From contig OX393551.1 of assembly GCA_947650365.1 (NCBI GenBank), forward strand, positions 65,710,255 through 65,774,254: 64,000 nt of DNA. Direction: 5' to 3'. Shown here piece by piece: positions 57,034-64,000 of this stretch (position 1 is its first letter; every line of letters begins with the position of its first letter). The notes under the pieces are model-generated. The model was not told the origin of the DNA. It saw nothing but the letters and a program-made list of their open reading frames with translations, and made no database searches. Made by a program: the position numbers and the translations under genes. Source of the stretch: Chamaelirium japonicum (lineage: Eukaryota > Streptophyta > Magnoliopsida > Liliales > Melanthiaceae).

Positions 57034-57256
57034 CCAAAGTGTAAGTGACACACCGTTGGCATGGAATCAAATCACAAGGTTGGTGAGAGAAAAAACATAA
57101 CCAAAGAATGCAGAATAGACAATCACCAGAGGTTCCAGTACAAGCCTAAAGATTGTTTCATTACATTGCAAGATACAAAATATGAGGGGGTCAATCCTCT
57201 GAGGGGGCTTTCCCTTTTCTCTTCGACAGTTGACTGCGTAACTTGTCTATTTTCTT

Positions 57257-57739
57257 TCACCATCCGACTGCTTGATTATCGAGAGCCGCTTGCACCGCCT
57301 TGTTGAGAACCTCATACTGTCGAGCGAATACCGCCTTTTCCGATGCAGCTGCCCGGTCTGCAGCAACCTCGAGGGAAGATTTTAGCACAGCTAATTCGGC
57401 CTCGTAAACTACTCGGGATGCGTTTGACTTGCTTCGTTGTGTCCTGGTTATGACGGCTTGATCTCTGAATCGAGCATTCATTGCAGCAAGCTCAGACTGC
57501 ACAGTCTCCAAAGCGACCTCAAAATCAAAGCGGTCTGCAACAAGATCCACCTTCGCGAGTTCAAGTTGGGACTCAATTTCAACCACCTCCTCGGAGTGGA
57601 GCTTTTGGGCCTCTGCCAGCATGTCTCGGGTTTTAACTAACTCTCGATGAGTAGTCATCAGAGAGAGCTCAAGCTGAGCAATCCTTTGTGCACCCCCCTC
57701 GGCAGCCCGGTCAGCTAGCATGGTGATACGGCTCCCCAT
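57257..57739 (-). CDS. Antisense ORF 2 of Tat element copy 2 (coiled coil)
   Basis: 160 residues, differing from 3154-3636 at only about four positions. It has the same coiled-coil composition and the same overlap with antisense ORF 1. Confidence 0.6.
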   Translation of the reverse strand: MGSRITMLADRAAEGGAQRIAQLELSLMTTHRELVKTRDMLAEAQKLHSEEVVEIESQLELAKVDLVADRFDFEVALETVQSELAAMNARFRDQAVITRTQRSKSNASRVVYEAELAVLKSSLEVAADRAAASEKAVFARQYEVLNKAVQAALDNQAVGW

Positions 57740-59259
57740 CTGTCAAAAGTGAAAGCGATGAGTATCGAAGAGCTAGTAGAGTAAGTCACTACTAGAAGGA
57801 AACCATCGACTCCAAGAAGACTCACCTCACGAAGGTTGACAGGTGAGTCTTGCCAGCCTGCACTACCTGCCGCTGTATCATCCCTTTCCCGTCCTGGAGG
57901 AGAAGCCAGACCCTCTCCCTCCATCTTATAGTGAGCGGAGGTCCAGCTAGCACGACGACGAGGTGCAGACTCAGTAGCCCCGTGAGGAGACCCAGAAGGG
58001 GGCCTGGTGGCACCCACTGAAGAAAAGGAGGAAGGCAAAGGAACGTGGGGTCGTACATTCAAGTGATCTCCCGGCATAGCAAATGTCAGAGCGCCACGGG
58101 TGCGAGACAAAGTTCGGATTCGAGAATCTGCAGAGTCGGATGACACTACGTGTCTACTCCTCCCGAATGAAGGGGGAGTGTATCCGCGTGACATCTCTGA
58201 CTCGTCTACCTCAATGAAATTCGGACCAGGGGAAAGTACATCCTTGACCCAATCATCAGGAAGGGAACGCAACACCTTATAGGCAGACCGCCTTGTGACG
58301 TGAATGCCGGAGACGTCATCCTCACCGATATCGCTGGTAGACTTACCCAAGATGACACGCCTCCTTGAATGCCCAGTTGACGCTGCTGTGTCACGGGCAG
58401 CAACTGTTCGACTATCGTCACCCGCAGCTGTAATAGACCTCGTGCGACACTTGAGGATCACGCAAAGCTTAGACGTTAAGGTGTTGGGGTTATAGCGTCT
58501 AACGGAGCTGACATACATATCGAAAAGTTCCATAGAAGGAGCAGATTGCTCCCCTCCTCCACTAGTTATCATAGATTGTTTCCCCTTTTTAGGCATGTTG
58601 TGAGCTATAACTATCGGGAGTTTCATGAATAGCTGCCTCCAGTCATCGTCATCCTGGGTGACTCTCCTGATCAGTGCATCCAGATCTTCCTCGACACCCT
58701 CAGGGCACTTGAGTTGCCCAGAGGGATAATAGTCTTTGATAGTGTAAGCCAGATGGAAAACAGTCCTGGAGATCTTGTGACGACCCCTCCACAGTCCCCC
58801 AACAACAAGGGGACACTCCTTCCAGCCCTTGACGGAGTCACACAAGCCTCCAATATGAGAGCGACTGCCAATGCGAGCCTGCAAGCTGAAGTATGAGTAT
58901 ACGGATCCAACGGTCACTTTGTAGTCTTTGATGAAGTATTTCTTAAGAAGGTAGGCCACACAAAGTTGCTGCCTCGCCATCTCCTCTATTGCTTCAACAC
59001 AGTGAAGTATCCTCCATCCGTTGCCGGCAATCTGGCCAGGAGACACCCCCATGCGCTCCAGCAGACGACCAAAGAAACTTGCTAAAGGAAGTCTCAGGCC
59101 ACACCGCAATTGTCCCAAAGTCACAATCGTGTGATCGCCCGAAGGGTCCAAAGGACCAGTCGTGAAGGAAAGAGAAATGTCAGCAGGAATGCAGTATGTC
59201 GTCCGGATGTCTTCCAGCAGCGAAAACTTCTTGGGAACTGAGAACCAATTGAATGACAT
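57715..59259 (-). CDS. Antisense ORF 1 of Tat element copy 2
   Basis: 514 residues, the same length as 3612-5156, with roughly 20 residue differences. The PF04195-like region (GLRLPLASFFGRLL) is kept. The frame is whole although pol on the other strand is broken in several places. That contrast may reflect youth or selection; it cannot be settled by eye. Confidence 0.75.
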   Translation of the reverse strand: MSFNWFSVPKKFSLLEDIRTTYCIPADISLSFTTGPLDPSGDHTIVTLGQLRCGLRLPLASFFGRLLERMGVSPGQIAGNGWRILHCVEAIEEMARQQLCVAYLLKKYFIKDYKVTVGSVYSYFSLQARIGSRSHIGGLCDSVKGWKECPLVVGGLWRGRHKISRTVFHLAYTIKDYYPSGQLKCPEGVEEDLDALIRRVTQDDDDWRQLFMKLPIVIAHNMPKKGKQSMITSGGGEQSAPSMELFDMYVSSVRRYNPNTLTSKLCVILKCRTRSITAAGDDSRTVAARDTAASTGHSRRRVILGKSTSDIGEDDVSGIHVTRRSAYKVLRSLPDDWVKDVLSPGPNFIEVDESEMSRGYTPPSFGRSRHVVSSDSADSRIRTLSRTRGALTFAMPGDHLNVRPHVPLPSSFSSVGATRPPSGSPHGATESAPRRRASWTSAHYKMEGEGLASPPGRERDDTAAGSAGWQDSPVNLREVSLLGVDGFLLVVTYSTSSSILIAFTFDRWGAVSPC

Positions 59260-59499
59260 TATCGACGAAGAAGCAACGACTCAACACACTGAGACACATA
59301 GTCGACTGCAAGCAGCTGACCGTAAGTAGCAACGAGACGTGCAACCTCCTACACGCAGCCCCAAGACATGTATCCAAAAGAGAGCTACAGTGAAGCTACC
59401 GACTCACGCAACGCACTACCGACCCGAACAAACCTTCACCGGCAGAAGAGAAGGAAAGAAAAATTTGAAGCAGAGGAGGAAATATAAACCCTCAGGGCC

Positions 59500-59508
59500 C
59501 TATTTATA
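59500..59508 (-). promoter_or_regulatory. TATA box for the antisense genes (copy 2)
   Basis: CCTATAAATAGGG on the minus strand, conserved with copy 1 and about 240 bases upstream of antisense ORF 1. Confidence 0.6.
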
Positions 59509-59747
59509 GGAAAACTTGGAGCTCTGGGGATTGGTTTAAATCCCGAAAAAGGAGGAAGCTGGGTGGCAACGCGTGGTAATGCCATGTGGCAAAAACTTGG
59601 AAAAGCCCGGACCTCCATTTGAAGCTCCAGCAACACTAAAACTGGGGTTAGGGCCATCATGGCATGTAAACCGAGGCTGGCATGTAAACCGAGGCGGAAG
59701 AATCTTGATCAGACGGAGCTGAAAATAGACCGATCAGGAGGGGGTAT

Positions 59748-61369
59748 TGTGTGTACCCTGATGATTGGACCGGAAGGGGGCTTTGTCGTGGCCCGACCAT
59801 GCACTTCGTCACGAGCCGACCTTACGTTTTGGGCCCCGGAGAAGCAAGCGAACTTACCAGTAACCGCAATCTTATTGTGGGTCGGCCACACGCGAAGATG
59901 AGAAGAAGGCAAACTTATCGGTAGCCGCAATCTCATCACGGGTCGGTCAAACGTGTAGATAAGAATAAGGCGAACTTACCGGTAGCCGCAATGTCGTCAC
60001 AGGTCGGCCACACGCGAAGATAAGAAGAAGGTAAACTTACCGGTAGCCGCAATCTCGTCACGGGTCGGCCACGCACGAAGATAAAAAGAAGGCGAACTTA
60101 CAGGTAGCCGCAATCTCGTCACGGGTCGGCCACACGCAAAAAGGAGAAGAAGGCGAACTTACCTGGAGCCGCAATCTCGTTGCAGGTAGGCCACGCATTA
60201 AAATGGGGAGAGGGGGGAGTCCAAGAACCCCCCCTGGTCGGCCGCGCGCTATGATTGGGAGAGGGGGGAATCCAACTCCCCCCCTGGCCGACCGCGCACT
60301 AAGCAAGGAGAGGGGGGAGTCCAAGTCCCCCCCCCCCCCCACAAGGAGAGTCGGCCGCGCACTATGATTGGGAGAGGGGGGGAGTCCAACTCTCCCCCCC
60401 CTGGCCGGCCGCGCACTAAGCAAGGAGAGGGGGGAGTCCAAGTCCCCCCCCCCCCCCCGGGCCGGCCGCGTACTATAATTGGGAGAGGGGGGGAGTCAAA
60501 CTCCCCCCCCCCCCCCCCAACGGGTCAACTGCGCACTATAACGGAGAGAGGGGGAGTCCAAACTACCCCCCCCCCCCCCCACCCCCCGATGGTCGGCCAT
60601 GCACTAAAATGACGAGAGGGGGACTGCCCCTCCTTTTGGCTGCTGGTCGGCCATGCACAAAAGTGAGGAGGGAGCACCCCCCCCCCCCCCCCTCTCTGTT
60701 GATCGACCGCATGCAAAGATGCTGCTCGAGGGGAATCAAGATACCCAAGAATCACGCCCCCAAAATTCATGACGGTTGAACCCAGGAATCTCGGGCGTAC
60801 GACGGTTACGGGAGTACAGCCCACGATCCCGTGATTCCTGGCCGAAGTAACCGGGTGCCAGTCGGGCGCCACGTCCCCACCACACCGATGGTTGAGTACT
60901 CTACGGGAGCACGTCATCAACCCGTCCCGCGCGGAGCGCGCACCAACTGTCATCCCGGGGCTATAAAAGAGGACCTACCCCTTCAGCGCTAAAGGATCGA
61001 ATTCTGGCGAAGGTGTTGTCCGATTCTTCCAGGATTTTGCGGAGCTAGAGTGACCGAGATTGCAAAAGTCTGTATCACAACCGAGACTGCAATGATCGGT
61101 ATCTTGATCGAGATTGCAGAGGTCGGTATCTTGAGTGAAATTACAGAGGTCGGTATCTTGGGTAACCGGTCCTCTCAGGGAGTAACTGGGTTAAGGGTAA
61201 GAGATTTGTAACCAGATGGTTGTTTAGTGCATTCTCGCCCCGCCCCGTGGTTTTTTTCCCTTCGACGTTGAGAAGGGGTTTTCCACGTAAATCCGGTCTG
61301 CTTTACTTTTTGACTTGTTAGATTGTGCTTGCCACCCGAACCGCCCAGTTCAAGTAAAAACCCGCCACA
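59748..61369 (+). repeat. 3' LTR of Tat element copy 2
   Basis: It starts TGTGTGTACC after the same purine tract and ends ...CCGCCACA. Length is 1622 bases against 1551 in copy 1. The extra length is in the C/G-tract array (60208-60715). The 61-bp minisatellite is at 59848-60208 and the TATA box at 60962-60968. Confidence 0.75.
60208..60715 (+). repeat. C/G-tract minisatellite in the LTR (copy 2)
   Basis: It has the same short units as 6105-6530 but more or longer C runs. It accounts for nearly all of the 71-base length difference between the two duplicated copies. Confidence 0.85.
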
Positions 61370-64000
61370 GATAGATCAGTCCAATATTGTCTGCTTGTGT
61401 TTTTATTACATTATGATTATGTTACTATATCATTTGATTCTAACTTTAGCTGTTTGGACAACTCTCCTAGTCAAAGCTAATCAGACTCCTATCAACTTTC
61501 ATTTCTTGGTGTTCATTCACTTTTTACTTAGAAACTTCCTCCATATCTTTAGATATATGTGGGTGAATTTTGTTGGACTTTTATAGATTTTTATATTTGC
61601 ATTATAGCTGAAAGCTCTCTAGATAAGCTTTTGAAGGAGTCTACCTCCAAAAGGGAATGGTGAGGGATTTATATGACCTGCATTACACTAATCAGATCCC
61701 TCCTTCCATTTGGTGCACGGCCAACATAGAACACAAGTGTTCATCATCCCTATTCCGAATGAGAAAATAGAGAACTTAAAGAAGGAATTATTGCAGCAGG
61801 TTTGATTGCAGCCAATTTTGGTGTAGTGTCCTCTCCAACCCTAGTCGCCATTCTCTCTCTCAGAGGCATCCCAACAACTCTGAGGATCCGAACCGAGAAC
61901 TAGGGCAAGGAGCGGAAGGATCACGTCTCGTCATCTCCTCTCGCGCGCACCATCTCCCTCACATGCGCGACATTCGCTCTCATGGAAACAATATATTTGA
62001 TTCCATTTCCATCGATTCTGACGATGGATCTGAGGCTTTTTTCAATGAAAAATAATTCTAACACATTCCAGTGTATATCCCTCGACGAGCAAATGTGTGC
62101 CCACGCCTTAGCTTGGCATACGATTGAATGTAATTGTAGTATTTTTTCTTTTGCTCTGTCATCATGTATTGTTCCTCTCATACTAAAGGAGAGGCTCGAA
62201 ACTTTCACAATGAATATATTCAGGTATCTTTGGCTTCTCGATCTCCCTCTACCCCTTGTTGTGTTCCTGTTGAATGCACTAACCAAGTGCAACATAGGGA
62301 AAAGGGAAGAATTACTCACACATTTAGGTAAAAGATAAAAAAAAATGTTCTCGTCTAATAAAATAACAAGAACACCCTTAACTAATGTTGTAATCTTCTA
62401 CACATCAAGTCATAAAATGGGAAGAATTCAGAACTTGAAAGGAACCCAATGCATCAAGGAAACATCAGTGATACTACCAAGAGATTGTCGAATAAATCTC
62501 ATTCACACAATCTGTAGAAGCATATATGAGGAATATAATATAAGTTAAATATGTTTTAGACTGTTTTACTCCCCCAAATCCCTCATTAAGTATAACTATT
62601 ATCCCATACATATTTGTTTCTATCTACAGTTCCATAATTCAAAGTCAACAGAACCAATTTTTTCCGATAGGGTGAAGGACTTGGGAATAATAATTTATCA
62701 CTCAGTCTGTTTCTATGCTAACCGGAACACGGAACCGTCGAATTACATTGGAAATAGTAATTGATAAAAATATCCTCTTCTGGATGAGGTTTAAGCAAAA
62801 CAATTGTTCCTCATGCTAAACACCCCCTAACTAGCAGGGCATGTGATTTGTATGAAAAAATACTTGTGCTTTACTCTAATTGCATATGGCATGAGATTTT
62901 ATATATATGATATTTTTTGTTTTTATATTTTTTTAGTTTTATTTTTTCACTGCTTGGTTGCATGAGCTTAATTTGCGTAACCCATGGTACACTTGCCTCT
63001 CCACCATTTGGACTTTTAGGTTTCTGAGCACGCTCCCTATCCTACCAAATTTACTTCTTTAGGTTTCATACCAATAGTAGAGGGTTGATGTCGTGTTGAT
63101 GGTCAGAAAATATTTTTAACTTATAGTCAACCCCAACTTGATGGGATAACAATGTTGATAATGATAATGATCAGTCGCTCGCAGGCAGAAGATCCAAACA
63201 TTATTTTTAGATCATACATTGGAAAGCCTCAAACCCAGGTTACCCATCCCCTAACCACAGGAAATGATCAGTCTACCATTACTGAAAATTTCAGCTGTTA
63301 CTACATGGTGTGTTAGCATATACAACTATGAATTCATTATCTCATGTTTCTATTTTTGAATTTTTGGATATAACCCCCAAACAAATATTGAAATTACGTT
63401 TTAAGTTTATGAATAATCGCCTCACATGCATATTCTGAAATTTACCCAACATAGGGCAAATAGTAACTATGGGGGGAGTTTATTAAATATCAGAATATAT
63501 AAGGGGGTTATTCATAACGTCTAAAAAAGTGAGGGGGTTATTTGTAATATCAATATGTGTGACCTTCCAAAGGTACAGATTTAAGCTACTGTCACAAAAA
63601 ATAAATAGCAATTAGAGACTGAAATCTACTATGGATAGATAAAGCAGCATTCTATCAGGAATGCTATGGAAAAACAATATATACATAATAGATCACAATA
63701 CTACAATGTAAAACCATAATTGTTTCTCCATAGCTATGGAAAATTTATCCAACTGAGCAATAATGCAGAAAATCAAAGGTCCATCTGAATGACAATCTAG
63801 AAAATCAAAGGTCGAATATTTGTCCCGAAATGCATTTATCATGGTGTCAACGGGTGATATCAAGATTCCTGTAGTTCTGACGAGCACCTCGAAAATTTCA
63901 ACCCTGATAAATAAGGACAAATTAACACTGATCAAATTCAAAAGCCTAAAGCTTGAGTGCAAATAGCTGAAATAGATTCCACATGAGATTATAAAAGAAC
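61370..64000. other. Host flank of copy 2, matching 7196-9826
   Basis: About 20 single-base differences from 7196-9826 and no gene. It carries the same decayed MITE. It ends just before the place where copy 1 has the last ARF exon. Confidence 0.9.

Larger units (their letters stand above)
54103..61369 (+). mobile_element. Tat/Retand-type LTR retrotransposon, copy 2, 5'-truncated
   Basis: The same parts as copy 1, starting inside the RT-linked RNase H. Gag, protease, reverse transcriptase and 5' LTR are absent to the left, so here truncation is seen rather than assumed. About three breaks are visible in pol. The antisense genes look whole. It shares its 3' flank with copy 1, so it was duplicated, not inserted anew. 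Confidence 0.9.
54103..64000. repeat. Segmental duplication, right copy
   Basis: Colinear with 1-9826. The offset is 54102 at the start and 54174 after the LTR minisatellite. The left edge is visible here: the sequence before about 54100 is an unrelated RNase H-like fragment. The right edge runs out of the window about 120 bases short of where the last ARF exon should start. Confidence 0.96.

Noticed and set aside
54103-61369. A second, independent insertion of the Tat element
   Set aside because: It shares 2.6 kb of non-element flank with copy 1, so it was copied with its surroundings.

Overview
This is nuclear DNA of a flowering plant. The evidence is spliced ADP-ribosylation factor genes with GT-AG introns, a plant F-box/WD40 gene, Tat/Retand-type Ty3/gypsy elements carrying a second RNase H and antisense genes, a Cassandra-type LTR carrying 5S rRNA sequence, and many hAT- and Mutator-type MITEs and Helitron ends. 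I cannot name the species. The window is repeat-rich and gene-poor: three host genes can be supported, all on the minus strand. A run of exactly 500 N (44340-44839) marks a join between two contigs.

Layout. 1-7195 holds the 3' part of a Tat/Retand retrotransposon (pol end, 145-bp tandem repeats, two antisense reading frames, 3' LTR). 7196-9911 is its host flank. 9912-13873 is a five-exon ARF1-like gene (ARF copy 1) with an unusually divergent protein. 14200-16300 is a cluster of MITEs. 18008-22385 is an old minus-strand LTR element with a hAT element inside one LTR. 24750-26329 holds a Cassandra LTR next to a copia remnant. 27165-28859 is an intronless F-box/WD40 gene like Arabidopsis FBX2 (At5g21040). 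29631-44339 is a repeat field: five 'TAGGG'-ended or 'CAGTG'-ended hAT elements, a solo Tat LTR, a 2-kb array of about 25-30-bp repeats whose orientation flips several times (32460-34465), and a copia pol remnant. After the gap, 45440-52472 is a second ARF gene (ARF copy 2) with a canonical sequence and a 5.2-kb first intron; its last coding exon is not visible and should lie in the gap.

The main structural fact is that the end of the window repeats its beginning. 54103-64000 matches 1-9826 colinearly at roughly 99% identity, including both the retroelement and 2.6 kb of host DNA beyond its LTR. Two independent insertions cannot explain this. It is either a recent segmental duplication, which should bring a third ARF gene just past base 64000, or an assembly effect (an uncollapsed second haplotype, or contigs joined in the wrong order at the N gap).

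The ARF genes encode small GTPases of COPI vesicle traffic. The F-box/WD40 gene encodes a likely SCF ubiquitin-ligase substrate receptor. There is no sign that these genes form a functional cluster. The most unusual local structures are the orientation-flipping array at 32460-34465 and the antisense two-frame module of the Tat element, which has its own TATA box in both copies.
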